In this document: one piece after another, positions 25,701 to 38,110 of the stretch | How the letters are laid out: each line of letters starts with the position of its first letter | How positions within the stretch are numbered: the stretch's first letter is position 1 | Assembly: GCA_013397935.1 (NCBI GenBank) | Contig: VZRN01001792.1 | Location: forward strand, 425,661-489,660 | Length of the DNA: 64,000 bases | Origin: Dasyornis broadbenti | Taxonomy: Eukaryota > Chordata > Aves > Passeriformes > Dasyornithidae | Direction: 5' to 3' | The notes under the pieces: generated by a model | What the model was told of the DNA's origin: nothing | Database searches by the model: none | The model's input: only the letters and a program-made list of their open reading frames with translations | Translations under genes and position numbers: made by a program

Positions 25701-28700
25701 GACAACATCCTTTATCGTACTTGACTCTTCTCATTTCTCAGTGTTTACCTCCACCCCTTGATATGTTTATGCATAATATTTATAACTCTTCCTTTTGCTA
25801 GACTACACATATCTAGCTTATCCTGGCTTCTGTTACGCTGTAAGTCCAACATTTCCCTGGTCATCACTGCAAATGTTTTAATGTCAATATTTTTTTTGTT
25901 GAACATGGCCATCCAGAAGCAGACACAGAGTTTAAGAGGAGGGTCTCTCTGACTTATATTTGCTTGTTCCTGAAGAAATGGGCTGAAGGAAACCTCTCAA
26001 GATTCATTGTAGGGAACCTTTTGCAAGTGTACCTCATGCTTGCAGGTTATTAATATGAACAACTTTTGCACTCATATATTTATTTTCCTCTATTATTTCC
26101 ATCTGGAGAATTAAAATGTTATAGAAATTCTTGATACTATTGCTCTTGAAACAATAGGTCACTTTCTGTAATATTATTTCTTTCTGTTTCCATTGCTTCC
26201 AGTGTCAAGGTATTTGAGTTTTCACTGTATGCCAGTTTAATCTTTCATCATGTTGACAGCACCTCATGCCAACAGCATATTTTCTCATTTTAACATATTT
26301 TGTTTCATAGTAAAAACATTCAGTAAGATCTGTGGTTAAAGAAACTCCCTTCAGCTTCAAAGGTTCTTCTTTTTTATTCTCTATATCTACTGTGGTGAAT
26401 TAATAAATCTCAAGTCTTCTCAAAGATTTGCTTCTTCTTGGTGTCATTATAAAGCTCTGATGCCATTCCTTTAATTTTGCCATAATTTTTTCCTTTAAAT
26501 AAGTGATTTTGTCTTACCAGTCCTTTAGGAATTCTTTTTTAACTTCAGAGCTCAAAATTGTCCCACTCATATTAGGTCTGTGACTTGATAATATATTTAA
26601 GGGTGCCATGTGTCTCTCCATATTTTCTGGTTAAATCTGGTAAAATAATCTGCCTCTGGCCCTGATGATTGTGAAGAAAATAAACGAACTGAAATCATGA
26701 AACAAAATCTTTAGGGCCTTGAGTTACCGTCTCCTTTGAGTTTAGTAGATACTAAACAATTGTCTTGTTATGATGATTAAAATGCCAACATTGTTCCAAT
26801 CATAAAATTTTCTCTACTGATTGCACATAGAAGGAAGAGAATAGATTGTGTTATGAAGGACTAATCTTATGTGTAGTGCTCAGCCTGGGCCACTTGTGGA
26901 TGATGTTCAGAAGAATGTCAGCACCTCTTTCATCTCCTAATTCCTAGGAGAAAGCCATAGGAAGGAAAAGCCACAAGGATTAATTTGCGGAGCTCACAGT
27001 TGTATATTTATATGTGTACACAAATTTCCCTCAGATCAACATTCTATAAGTGACATTCAGACCCAGAGAACAGTCATTATTGAATCATTATTTACCACTT
27101 TTCTTTACAGTGAGAATAGAAACGGTCTCCTTTGAAAAATTAACGAGGCTCTGAGCCCATCTGTGTATGGCATCCACATCTTGAACCAAACTTGTTGAGC
27201 AGGAGCAAACCTCTGGAGCCTAGCAGAGAGCATACCATCATCTTTCTAACCATAGTAACTGGTGACATCTCAAACAGCCAGAATTTAGTTTGTGTACAAA
27301 ACTTGGGATGGTACCACTGGTTTCATCATCTCATCTCAGACTCCAGCCCTCACCAGCACATGGCCTGTAGGACATCTTTGGCTTATAATGCTATGATTCA
27401 GAACTACCTTTCATATAGGAGAGAAAGGTACATCATGTTTTGAGCAGAAAAAACTTTTATTCTTTCCTCTTCCTTATTTTGGGGTTTTTTTGTGATTGGT
27501 GTTTTGAATTTTTTAAATGGAAGAAAAAAAGTGAAGCTTACCTAACTCATTGAATTATGCTTTGAATCAGCATTTCACTGTGGGTGAAAAATCGAGATTA
27601 AGAAATTGTGCCTGTAGTTAAATTTGGTACCAGCTCATAAAATCCCACTTTGTTGTGGATGTCTGGTTTTTTCATTCTATTTTGTCAATGAAAGCCAGCT
27701 GTATAGACCCCAGTGGACTAAACTGAGATTATGACAACATGAGTACAAAACCTAGAATTGTTAATTTCTGTACCACATATAAATTCAGTTAAGTAAAGTT
27801 CATTTTCTAGCAACTGAACTTTGACGTATACAATTTTCTTTAGGTAAAATAAATTGAAATTCTCTTATTATAATGAAACTATTCTATCATGGTGCAAAAT
27901 TTTGTTGTAAGCCACTTCCAGACCAGTAATTCCTTTCGTCTAAAGATGCTTTTTTAAAACTCACTTACACCCAATTAAATAATATTGCCTAGTTTGTCAA
28001 AAGACTAATACCAAGAATATTTTGCAAGAGATTTGTTATGATAATGACATCTGAAAGTGATTAATTTAGAAACATATATAAACACTTCCAGTGTATCATG
28101 AGCTATCACATTACTGTACAGAGATTAGGGAAATTATATCGAATTTATGTTGCAAGTGCAATCATGTATATCATGGCTGTTACCCGTTGTTTCTCTGGCG
28201 TGAAGAGATACTACAACTTTTTTACCAGTACTTGGCTAGAGATTTCTCTATACACCTACTAGCAACTTTGCTGCACTAATTTAAACTAAGTCAGTAAAAC
28301 ATCTCAACTGCAATAATTCCATGGTCTCTTCAATCTGATTCTTACAGAAATAAAAGATTTGTGCCCTTTTTCAGATATTGTATTTTGATTGCATATCATG
28401 AGACTACTTTGTACATGGATAGCAAAGATGCATAAAACCTTTTACAGTCTTATGAATCATAAAAAGTACTGTTGGAACACAGGATGCTGTGTACTTTTTA
28501 CATCTCAGTGCTATTATTATTCAAGCTGTATACAAAGGAAGGACCTCAGCTTGGGAACAAAGTTATTCTCTAGTTTTGTCTCTGTCAGTGTCTTATTTGT
28601 CCTAATTATCTAAGGCTCATCTATACTAGCAAAGAGTCCAGCACTATAGGTGTAAGCCTGCTGAAGAATCTGTGCTGAAGAAGGATATGCATGTTGTATC

Positions 28701-28841
28701 CTACAGACATTTTGGGATCATTTATTCTGATAATTTAATGACTATTGAGTAGTAGTGGCTGCAGATTGTGAGTTACACTCCTAGAGTGGACCTTCTGATT
28801 TATCCAACATCTAGCCCATGTGTTTTGACACACATGCCAAA
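22746..28841. other. Unique AT-rich non-coding DNA
   Basis: About 6 kb with no gene, LTR or LINE that I can recognise. Open frames are short, none above 95 codons. AT-rich low-complexity patches occur around 23440-23580, 25375-25460 and 26560-26600. Nothing else supportable. Confidence 0.5.
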
Positions 28842-28846
28842 GCATG
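28842..28846. repeat. Target-site duplication, left copy (GCATG)
   Basis: GCATG immediately precedes the LTR terminus and is repeated exactly at 29566-29570 right after the other terminus. Five base pairs is the length made by several avian ERV integrases. Confidence 0.85.
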
Positions 28847-29086
28847 TGTCTTGGTTTGGAAGACAGGCGTCTGCTAAGGAAGGTGGAAAACTGCCTTAGA
28901 GGATATGACCCCCCTCCCTCCAAATTGTTATAAGGTCAAAATCAAAGGCTCTCAGGCAGAGACATGGGAAAAGGAATAACAGTTCTTTACTGGTATCTAT
29001 AACGAGGAAAACAAGCAACAATAACAGGAGCAATAACAAATAAACAAACCAGATACCCGGTGGCAGCTTTCTCTGGGCTGCCAGAC

Positions 29087-29100
29087 ACCGCCCCTCCCCT
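29087..29100 (-). promoter_or_regulatory. GC box in LTR U3
   Basis: ACCGCCCCTCCCCT on the plus strand reads AGGGGAGGGGCGGT on the LTR strand, a good SP1/KLF site. It lies upstream of the poly-A signal in LTR orientation, where a promoter is expected. Confidence 0.5.
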
Positions 29101-29121
29101 TTGGTGCAGTTACGGTCACGG

Positions 29122-29138
29122 CTGGCAGGGGGCGCTGT
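29122..29138 (+). promoter_or_regulatory. CTCF-like site in LTR
   Basis: CTGGCAGGGGGCGCTGT matches the well-known CTCF core CCACCAGGGGGCGCTA at almost every position of the central GCAGGGGGCGCT. It lies within the CpG-rich part of the solo LTR. Binding is inferred; the motif match is direct. If methylated at the core CpG, binding would be weakened. Confidence 0.55.
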
Positions 29139-29565
29139 GACGTGAGCTCAGCTCCTCGGTGATGGCGGACGGAGCTAAGGGCGAGGCGGCTGCACGGTGA
29201 GCGGAGCTGCAGCAGGGAATCTCAGGGCAGAAAACTGGGCGGCAGAGCTTGTCCACTCGAGCGGGAGAACAAAAGGGTAGCAGAGACTCCAGCAAGGAAG
29301 AAAAACCAGGCAGTGCTGAGCTCCCGCGGCAGCAGTGAAGGGAAAGAAGAAACAGCAGCTGTCTCCTCCAACAAGTCCCGGGAACAAGTGTGTCTCTGCC
29401 CACGGCCAGCCACCTTTTTCTTCTCTTGCCACACCTGGCTATGTTTTTAGTCTCTTAAGTGAGTCTTTGTCCCTTAGGTACCCAGTCATTATCTCTTAAG
29501 TACCGTCGTTAAGGCTCGTTAAGGTCTCTCTAGCCACAGGATGGAAAAATTCCCAACCTCCAACA

Positions 29566-29570
29566 GCATG
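29566..29570. repeat. Target-site duplication, right copy (GCATG)
   Basis: Exact match to 28842-28846. The A before it could belong to either a 5 or 6 bp duplication, because the left copy is also preceded by A; the CA terminus of the LTR favours 5 bp. Confidence 0.85.
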
Positions 29571-32500
29571 GTAAGTGACTAAGATTAATTTCAGATCCAC
29601 AATAAAACCTTAGTTTCACATAAGTTACGAAAAGCCTTAAGGAAAAACAGATGAGTGTAAAACACATGTTCATAAAAAGATGCATGTATTTTTCTCATTG
29701 CGTCACAAATAAGCTAAGAATTTTTTTCAGGAAATCAAGAATAAAACATCTACGTACTGATTCACCTGATCTACTATTTGTTGCTGAAACATCCAAGATC
29801 TGACTCTGTGTTTTTCAAAACTACTTGGAAAGAAAGAAAAATTGAGTTAATTTGAAGACATTTTCATTAAGTATTATAAACTTAAATATATATACATATT
29901 TATTATTAACTAGATATTAGGAAGATTCAACCAGTTGAATCCTTACTTTTTTGCTTCTGCTAAGAATCTACACTAAGGAAAAAAATATACTCGTAAGAGT
30001 TGTTTATTGAATACTTAAACCTGACAGTGATGAGCAGTTAAGCTGTGGCTTTAAAATACATGTGTTAAGCAAAGAAAATTTTACAATTCATCTGTGATCT
30101 TTGCTGAAGACATAATATGAGTCACAAATTTTCCTCTCTAAACTAATATGTGTGTATGTGTGTTTCCTCTCTGTGAGGAGGACCATGTCTGAAATTAGAC
30201 TTCCATAATGAGCCTTCTTGCACCCTGTGCTAACAGGGGAACAGTTAGCAATGTGACAAGGAAAACATTGCTAGAAGCACCTAACAGCCTAGTACACGAG
30301 GAATGCAATTCTGAAGATTTTAAAATGTCCCAATGTTTTCAGAATCCCCATTATCCCTCTGTTTCTGCTGATGCAGTTTGGATCACACAATAACAGAGAT
30401 ACAGAAACATCAGTGGGGAGAGGCCTCTGTGAGACCCCAGAACTGTTTCCTTCATGAAACGTGACTAACAACCAACAGTGGAGCAGATCAGCCACAACTT
30501 TGTACTGCTAAGTCTTGCAAACTTCTTGGGAGGGAGCTTCTACCCTTGCTCAGGATGCCCTGTCCCAGTTTCTGGGCCCCCCTTCACGCCATCCCAACAG
30601 CATTGTGTGGGTGGGGTGATGCCACCTCTGCCAGTGCTCTGCAGCGCTTGATCTGACTGCTCTTGCCTCTCTGTACAGAATCTTCACTTGTACTCATTGC
30701 GCCTTAATCCTCCACCTCCCCCTTTATTGTTCCTGGTATTGCGTTGCCTACTGCATTCTTGCTTCCAAAAGCCAGAGTTCTGTCTCTAACCTGAAAGGTG
30801 GTGTGGGAAACCCATTTAATTTTGTCACTTTTTATTAGATTATGAGATTCTATGCAGCTGGATCCACTACTGTAATTAATGAACTGTGGCCAGGGTTCCA
30901 AGAGCATCCTTTGAAACTTTATGTAACTGAGAAACTGAGTACTACTACATATTGAGGAGGGGTTCTCAAGCAATTAATTATCTTTCCTATTAAAAAAAAA
31001 AATATAGACTTCTAACTTTAATTTGTCTATGTTCAACTTCTAGTGACTGTGGCTTGCTGCATGTTTTTCACAGAGGTTAAAGATTTGCTGCGTGCATGTG
31101 CCAAGGTTACCTCCCACCTATATCTTTGAAAGAACACAATAGGCTGATGCTTTACTACTCTGTTTAAAGCACTGTACTCAGGTCTTGAACACTTTTCCTT
31201 CAGGTATATGGGCTGTGTCTTGCAAACCAGCTATATTTTCTAACATTCCTCACTCTATCCTCTTGTCAAAAGTAAAAAGTTCATGGTCGCCAACTATGAC
31301 TAGTTTCAGAATCCAAAAGACATAAAATTGGAAAAAAAAAAAAAATCTTTGTAAAGACGATAAAGAGAGATTGACAAAATACATTCCTGTTAAGATAAAA
31401 AAGGTAACTCCTCCTGCTCCAACAGTACAGTCATTTTTTCGTATCAGGTGACCAGCAGAGGGATTTAAGCAGAGCTATCCCAGTATTGGTTTCTGGCCTC
31501 AGCAGTATACTAGTAAGTTTTGGAAGAGTCTAGAGAGAAGCTTGGCTGGAGAACACTTAGGAATCACAGGGGCCTTTTGGCTTTACATCTGAAAATTACA
31601 GAAGTACATACAATCAACTGTGAAAGACATTCCATTTCTGTGATATAAATGAAATAGCAAGAAGGAAAGCAATGCAACTTCTTCCTTTCCCACAAAAACT
31701 ATAAGGCTTGGTGCCAAAAGTCTATAAGGATTTTATTGCTTAAATACTAACTGGCTGCAGGCATCTGGACTCTGCAACATGTTTATTCTGATGCAAAGCC
31801 AACATTTTTTTTTTTAATCTAGGAGAAACTCATCCTTCTCCTAACGAAGCTGTTAACTGCCCTCTGCCTAGAATAGTCATAAAATGCTAATTTACACAAG
31901 GTCATGAGAAAGCAGAAGAGCAGAGCCCCGTGGGCTTCCATGTCATACCAATAAGGAAAATCCAGTCTTTTCCCTAAAGCAAGAAGCCTCCTTAAGTGTC
32001 ACTGAGCTTGATTTGTTCCAACACAAGCATGAAGTTTGAGGGTTTCTCCCTGACTGCAGCCTTGCTAGCATGTTTGCAGTGTCAAGAAAATGTTTGCATT
32101 TCCATCTTTAACATCAAAGTATGAGGTCTAAAAGCAATTTTTAAAATGAAAACTTAAACATAATCCAAGATTCTGGAGGTAGTGTCTTGGGTATTGGTTT
32201 ATACCTTAACCTAGCCAAACTCCAGAGTAAAACCAAATACTTCAATAAAGAATTATGCAAATTAAGCATTTACCACTGGCATCTTGTGAAGGATGATCAT
32301 ATTTTAAACAGATACAGAAAACCTTTTCTGTATGTCGAGTCACTTCAGCTTCACAACAAGGCGGATCTCAATTTGTAGAAAAAAATTTGGCAGAGTATCT
32401 TTACCTATTTTCTTTCAATACAAATCCCATGAGAAGAAAAATCTGGTCCAGGACAAAACGGGTGTAGAGAGACTTGATAACTGATTGACTTTTTTTTTAA

Positions 32501-32589
32501 GAGAATTTCACATTAACCAGGCTGTGAATATTCAAAGTTACTCATACACCTTTTCAAGCCAGGTTATGTTTTACTGCCTCTGCCTTTAG
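29571..32589. other. Unique non-coding DNA
   Basis: No supported gene. A somewhat GC-rich patch at 30520-30680 has no repeat or exon identity that I can see. A tracts lie near 30990-31002 and 31331-31345. A GTGT-type short repeat is near 30150-30162. Confidence 0.5.
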
Positions 32590-32960
32590 ATGTTAGTCAC
32601 AATGAAGCTCCAACTTCTGTTTGTGCAGGGAATGTCTTTTAGCACAAGGTACTCATCAAAGTGAATGACTTGGAGACCTTTACAGATTAAAACAATTACA
32701 CTGATTGAAACTTCAAGCCGCTGTAATGGTACAGTCACTGGCCATACTGTTTCTGAAACAGCTGAGCAGTATTTGCCCTGCCCTAAAGTTCTCATGCCAT
32801 GAAGGACCAAGTCTTGGGATTCACAGCTCAGACACTTCCACCATCCTAAGCTGTTATCTACACATCCACCCATTTGCATCCTGGGTTACAGCAACAGGCC
32901 TACAGACAGTAGGCCAAGGCAAGTTATTTTTTTCTCTTCACTCAGCAAACATTTGCATGA
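32590..32960. promoter_or_regulatory. Weak candidate conserved non-coding block
   Basis: The stretch is more complex and less AT-rich than its flanks, includes GATTAAAACAATTACACTGATTG around 32686-32708, a TTTGCAT octamer-like site near 32874, and balanced base use. Opposing open frames of 97 codons each run through it on the two strands, a pattern seen when stops are rare for compositional reasons. I have no direct evidence of conservation. Confidence 0.2.
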
Positions 32961-33038
32961 TCAAGAATACTGATTCCAGTTTTGGGCTCAGAAAATAAAA
33001 ATGTTGATCAAAGAAAGTAAGTACAACGTAGGAACCAC

Positions 33039-33401
33039 CAAGATGATCAGAAGCTGGAGCACTCACCCTTTCAGGAGAGCCTGGGGCAATAGGATTTGTT
33101 CAGGCTAGGGAGGAGACATTTTTGAGGGGGCTCAATACTAATTCTAGCTGCACCACGTAAAAATAGCTTTTTGAGGCAATCAAGCCAGACTTTCCTCAGT
33201 GATGGGAGGATGAGAGTGAAAAGCATAACTTGAAACAGGAGAGGTTCAGTCGAGCAGAGATTGTGCAAGCCAAATCCTTGAGTTTTCAAGATTTGTAAGA
33301 CCAGCTAAAGCATCGACCAGACCAGCCTGACCTCACAGCTGACCTTGTTTTGAGCGGGAGGTGCAACTAGAGCCCTCCTGTGATGGAATAATTACACGAC
33401 A
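33039..33401 (+). mobile_element. Ancient CR1 LINE 3' region, much diverged
   Basis: CR1 landmarks occur in the right order: AAGATGATCAGAAGCTGGAGCA, then GCCTGGGGCAATAGGATTTG with TTCAGGCT, then CAGTGATGGGAGGATGAGAG, AAGCATAACTTGAAACAGG with AGAGGTTCA, and finally CTTGTTTTGAGCGGGAGGTGC with AACTAGAGCCCTCC. The landmarks near 33130-33180 are missing or blurred, and many substitutions separate it from recent CR1s. It is therefore an old, fixed copy. The short open frame on the opposite strand has no meaning. Confidence 0.85.
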
Positions 33402-36155
33402 CACTAGTCTGATCAATAATGGTTACAGCTATGTTGTTCACTGAGGATTTCTTCATCAGACTAAATTTGGCTTCTGAAAAAAGTTGTCAGTTCTTAAAGA
33501 TGTAAGATCCTACATTCTGTTCAATATTCAGATTTAATTCCAGGTTTGAACAACTTTTCTACTACAAAGCATAACTAAATTCCTGGTGTACTTCTCAGGA
33601 GTTGTGTACAAAACTCAAACATCATCACAGATGGTGAGGATGTTTGTGTGACCATTTGTAATGTGATAGTTTGTGGGTCACTCCACAATAAATGGGCATC
33701 TGGAATGGCCATTAAGGTTTGTCAAAATTATTATACATCTTCAAATGATGGTGAGAATGGGTGGGTTAAAACTTAACCTCAGTAATAAGATCCATCCATA
33801 ATTGGCAGAGACTGTAACAATGCCCCAGCTGTGCCAAACCAAGAGTAAGAAACAGCCACAGTGCCAAAAGAAAAGCTTGCTGAGGATCTTCTCTCAGAGG
33901 AGGAAGTCCCGAATTAGGCAGGGTGTGAAGGAAACTGAATAGCCTTAGCAAAATAAAGAAAGTTTTTCCTTAAGTAAAAACTGGCTAAGAGACATGACAG
34001 AGAAAGTAGGATTATATAGTCAGTTTTCAGCATGGGAAGAAGTAATTTGTGGAGATCAAAAGGGTCAGTACAGGGTCTATGTTGTGTTCAGATTTGGCAC
34101 AGGGGAAAGGGTAAACCCTAAAGTGACTTGTGGTTTGCTGATACCTACTGTCTCATGATAAGCAGGTGCCACTATCCCTGTTCCCTCTCCTAGCCACTGA
34201 CAGAAGACAGAATTCTAGCACTAGTCCTATGGCCTTATCCAGTAAGACTCTAAGGATATGTAATGAAAAATAAACTGTAGAAGACAAAAACAACCTTAAA
34301 ATATTGCAGATGCAGACCAGAAGAACAATAAAAAGGAACAAATTATCAGGTATATAAGTTTCTGCACATTAATATTTTAACGTTTTAGTGCTTTTTTTTC
34401 AGTATTGGCAACGTTTCTGCTTCAGCTATGCAGAAAGGCTCCTGCCATTTTGTAGGTACAATATGTTAGAATGCAAGAACAAAAAAACTTTATTAAAAAC
34501 TCATTAAAAAACAAGAAAAAATGGAGTCCTCAGAGAAGCAGAACTGTAAGTCAAATCCCATCAAGCTAATGGAGAGAGATTGTAGAAAACAGGTGCTCTC
34601 TGTGAAGACTAGAGAGAGGTGTCTCCATTGTCTGATATGCTTGGAATAGAAAGGAGAGAAAAAATCATAAAGATGTAACAGTGACAAAAGGGGCTGAAAG
34701 TAGCATGCTAAGGAGTGAGCAGTACGTCAAATTGATGTTGAGACACAAGACAAGAATGTCTGTCTGCATTCTCATGCCATTTCGTTGAATGTCTTAACTG
34801 AAGCGATCCAAACCTCTCTTAGAGAAATACTGCGTCCTCATAGTACTGGGTCTGAGTGTTTTCCAACACAGTGAGGTCAGCAAGAAGGTGTGAATATTTT
34901 CAGAATCTGAACACAATTATGCCAGGAGAACTGTTAGTTCAAACCTGACCCCAGAGATATCATCAGCAATTAACGTGGGGTGTTTTGTTTTTTTTTTTTT
35001 TTTTTTGTCTCAGTAGCCACCCCAGATTGATTCTTCCCTTTTTTTACAAATATGGGGGAAAAATGTCACCAGCTTATTACATGCTATTCATGTTAAATAA
35101 CAACAATGAAAAAAGTCACACCTCATTTGTTAATATGATACCTTTTGTACACCTGTCACAATACTGGGAAACTGAAGGGCTTAATCTTTGATATTACATA
35201 TTTACAAGCCTTGCAGATCAAACCCAAATGGTGTTTCAACTGTACTTTACCTAGAGCAAGAAATGTCTAGGCAGATAGCCCAGAGCATATTTAGAGCTGC
35301 CCTGCAGTCAGTGAGACACATGAAGTGAGTATACAATGTCAAAGTACTGTAAAAATAAGTCAGCTAGAATATAATTGGCTTGGATCATAGGTCTACAGGG
35401 CTAAGACACCAGAGCCACTGGTAAATTACACAGACACTTTTACTTGATTTCCTGTTTTTTCAGCTCTGAAGTGATAATTCTGGTGAAGATGATAAAGACT
35501 GTTGAAGAGATTTTATTTAATACAGATGGACATGTTAATGCAGAGTGATCTACCCATCCCTCCAATTAGCCTACTAGGTGCAGCTTGATATAAAGCAGAG
35601 ACTAGAGCCCTGAGGACATGAAGCAAGACAGGGAGAGCAACATAGCTCAGCATGTTTTCAGGAAATCCAATTATTTGTCTGAAGCTTTGAATTCAAAAGT
35701 GGATTCAGAAAGTCCTAAAGCAATTATGATTTGCACTGAAAGAGACTGGCTAAAGCCAGCAGCTAAACGTTTGTATTGTTTTTGGCTTGTGTGCTCCATT
35801 TATATAGTAAGGCCCTTTAGCACAATCATTTCAGCATGTAACCGAAATGAGTTTAGTTTTCAATAGGATTCTTCTTTCAAATAAGTTGATAAGAAACACA
35901 CCGCTGTTCTTATTCTCAGCACAGACAGAAGGGCTCAGAAACAATTCTAGATTTCAAAAATTATTTGAAAATTTTTATGAGCTTTAAAGGCAATGTTGTG
36001 TTAGGTGTCTTGCACAAAATGATAATGCTAAAACATTTGCCTGGGTGTGTATCCTTCAGTTAGTCTCCTGACTCTTCCTATGTTAGCATGATGTGCTATG
36101 CCTGCACAATCTGAGGCAGGAAACAAACCAACAAGATATGAAAATCCTTTATGCT
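33402..36155. other. Unique AT-rich non-coding DNA
   Basis: Nothing assignable apart from a 19-base T tract at 34988-35006. Open frames are below 83 codons. Confidence 0.5.
34988..35006. repeat. Poly-T tract
   Basis: An uninterrupted run of 19 Ts. No recognisable retrocopy adjoins it. Confidence 0.92.
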
Positions 36156-36316
36156 TGATAAGTTTGCTAGTTACTTTGGTGGAACAACAAAAAAAAAATG
36201 ATGGTATTCTATACATGTTTTAATGCTTTTACCACCACCAAATACTCTGTATTTCTGAAAATATACTTACTAATTTAGATACTTAAATATCTATACTTAT
36301 GTATGTTATATGCATA
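36156..36316. repeat. Tandem duplication, copy 1
   Basis: About 161 bp from TGATAAGTTTGCTAG to ATATGCATA, repeated at 36318-36481 directly after a single N. The last 100 or so bases are identical to copy 2, while the first 60 carry several substitutions and an A-run length difference. It has no coding content. Confidence 0.93.
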
Positions 36317-36317
36317 N
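36317..36317. other. Ambiguous base (N) at duplication junction
   Basis: The only N in the window. It falls exactly between the two copies, which suggests an assembly join rather than a simple base-call failure. Confidence 0.95.
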
Positions 36318-36481
36318 TGATACGTTTGCTAGTTACTTTGGCGGAAAAAAAAAAAAAAAAAAGTGATGGTATTTTATACATATTTTAATGCTTTTACGAC
36401 CACCAAATACTCTGTATTTCTGAAAATATACTTACTAATTTAGATACTTAAATATCTATACTTATGTATGTTATATGCATA
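36318..36481. repeat. Tandem duplication, copy 2
   Basis: Starts TGATACGTTTGCTAG and ends ATATGCATA. Compared with copy 1 it has an A run of about 18 followed by G in place of a mixed AACAACA and A run, and changes such as GGCGG for GGTGG and TACGACC for TACCACC. The 3' part is identical. Confidence 0.93.
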
Positions 36482-37789
36482 GTCCATACATATTACAATC
36501 TTAAACCGCTTTATTAATGGTATCAAGAGATATCTGAAACTATTCTAATGAAATCAAGGTATTGGAAAATTACTTTCTAAGATTTTATGCATTTATGTCC
36601 TGAATAGAAAATGACCCTGAACATATTTACGTAAAATCACTCTACTCATATTTTTTGTGTGCATGAATTTATGTTTTCCCTTTACATTTTGATAACGAAT
36701 ACTAAGTATGCAATTCTTTTTCAAAATTCACCAAATAGAGCCGATTAAGTACTGTGAGGTATCTCTAACACCAGGAAATTTATTTTTTACATATATGTAT
36801 TTCATGCATATATTCTTTAAAAGTCAGTTTTATGCCAATTTGTTCTAATTTCAGAGACTTGCTAGTGATTATAGCAGAAGAACAATGTACATTTTAGTCA
36901 TATTCTTCTAATTTTAAATCATTGATGTGGCTCTTCTTGAAGATAAAAATCTATTCTATAAAAAACTCTCTCCTGGGCTGTAGCCGCTAGATATCTTTTT
37001 TAAATAGCAGTAAAAATACCTCATAAGCAAAGTTGGCCCAAAACTGGGATTCCAAGTTCACTGGAAGTTTCTTTTTAATTTAGTTTTGATCTGACCTGTG
37101 GGGGCTGTTTCCAATGTCCGTAGACCAGGCAGACTCTGCAGGAATCCAGGCAGGGCTCTCTTTGAACTCTGTCTTGAATTTGCTAAAACCTCATTGAACC
37201 CAAGATGTTTTAAATGAAAGACTTCAGACTGTATGAAGTAGCATTTTTTGACAAAACTTTGTTTCCTTTGATAATTTCTGAACACTTCTATTTACAACAT
37301 GCTTTGATTGAAGACAGACTGCTATGATGAAATGACAGACATTTCATAATTATTCCCTTCCAAAGTCTTTTGGATACAAGCCTCTTCATAATTCACAAAT
37401 GGATCAGTCTACTTCTCTTTGACTCTGTGTTTTCAGTCACTTAAATAAGAACCCATGTCTACTTGAGAAATTAGCTCAATACATTTTAAAAGACTTCTAA
37501 AACAAAATCACAGTGATAACCTTGTGACTAATTTCAAGATTAGTTATCAGAAAACTGAATTCTGGTCAGTCTAGCTGCAAATACTGTGTCATGGGTTTTG
37601 GCCTGCCATAAAAAAACCTCCAAGAATGTCTATAGAAGCTTTTATGATGCATCTTAAGTCTATTTTCTGCGTTAGATCTCCCAAACCATAATCATCCCTT
37701 TCTACAATTCCAACAATTTCCTTGTCTTTTCTGGTTATTGCTTAGGCCTGTTGTTCTTTGATAGAAAGTTTGGTTTTTGTCAGCATTGA
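36482..37789. other. Unique AT-rich non-coding DNA
   Basis: No gene or repeat that I can recognise. Composition is AT-rich, with short open frames only. Confidence 0.5.
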
Positions 37790-38110
37790 ATATGTGACAC
37801 AAACTATCCCAATGTGCCAGGATAGTTACCCAGCCCTGTCCCAAGTTGTTTTGATTGTTACTCTGGAAAAAACAATGCTGTTAATCCTCTCCCTTGTATG
37901 TGAGTAGCTAACAACCAATGTAACAGAGACTGTGTTGGAAAGTGCTCCAGGCACACCACCCCTCTGATTTAGCATCTCTGGGCAGCTGACCAGACTGGCT
38001 GAAGGATGGGATGATCCTGCTGTTAGTTAATTGTGCATATGTAAAAGTTAGAATCAGACTGTCACGTTGCATAACTGCAATTAAGAAGCCAGTCTCCATA
38101 TTCAGCAGTT
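37790..38110. promoter_or_regulatory. Weak candidate conserved non-coding block
   Basis: The block is of higher complexity than its flanks and holds AACCAATG (a CCAAT box, near 37913-37920), GTTAGTTAATTGTGCATATG around 38019-38041 (homeodomain- and C/EBP-like), and GTTGCATAACTGCAATTAAG at 38065-38084 (C/EBP-like plus homeodomain). No coding potential is apparent. The assignment is from motif content only. Confidence 0.22.

Larger units (their letters stand above)
28847..29565 (-). mobile_element. Solo LTR of an avian ERV, 719 bp, CpG-rich
   Basis: A complete LTR with canonical ends: on the plus strand it starts TGTCTTGGTTTGGAAGACAGG and ends CAACCTCCAACA, flanked by identical GCATG duplications. 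Orientation is minus: reversed, it begins TGTTGGAGGTTGGG, and AGTAAAG (plus positions 28985-28991) with AACTGTTATTCC after it occupies the place of an AATAAA signal and the R/U5 region. The family is one I recall from songbird genomes and is probably ERVL-like, though the class is inferred. The U3 part (about 29080-29400) is rich in CpG, with an SP1-type GC box, a CTCF-like core and a YY1-like ATGGCGG. No gag, pol or env lies beside it, so it arose by LTR-LTR recombination. The three overlapping minus-strand open frames at 29116-29434 are by-products of its GC content. Confidence 0.93.

Noticed and set aside
29116..29434. Three overlapping minus-strand open frames of 70-95 codons
   Set aside because: They lie inside the GC-rich U3 of the solo LTR, in different frames, and simply reflect rare stops in CpG-rich DNA.
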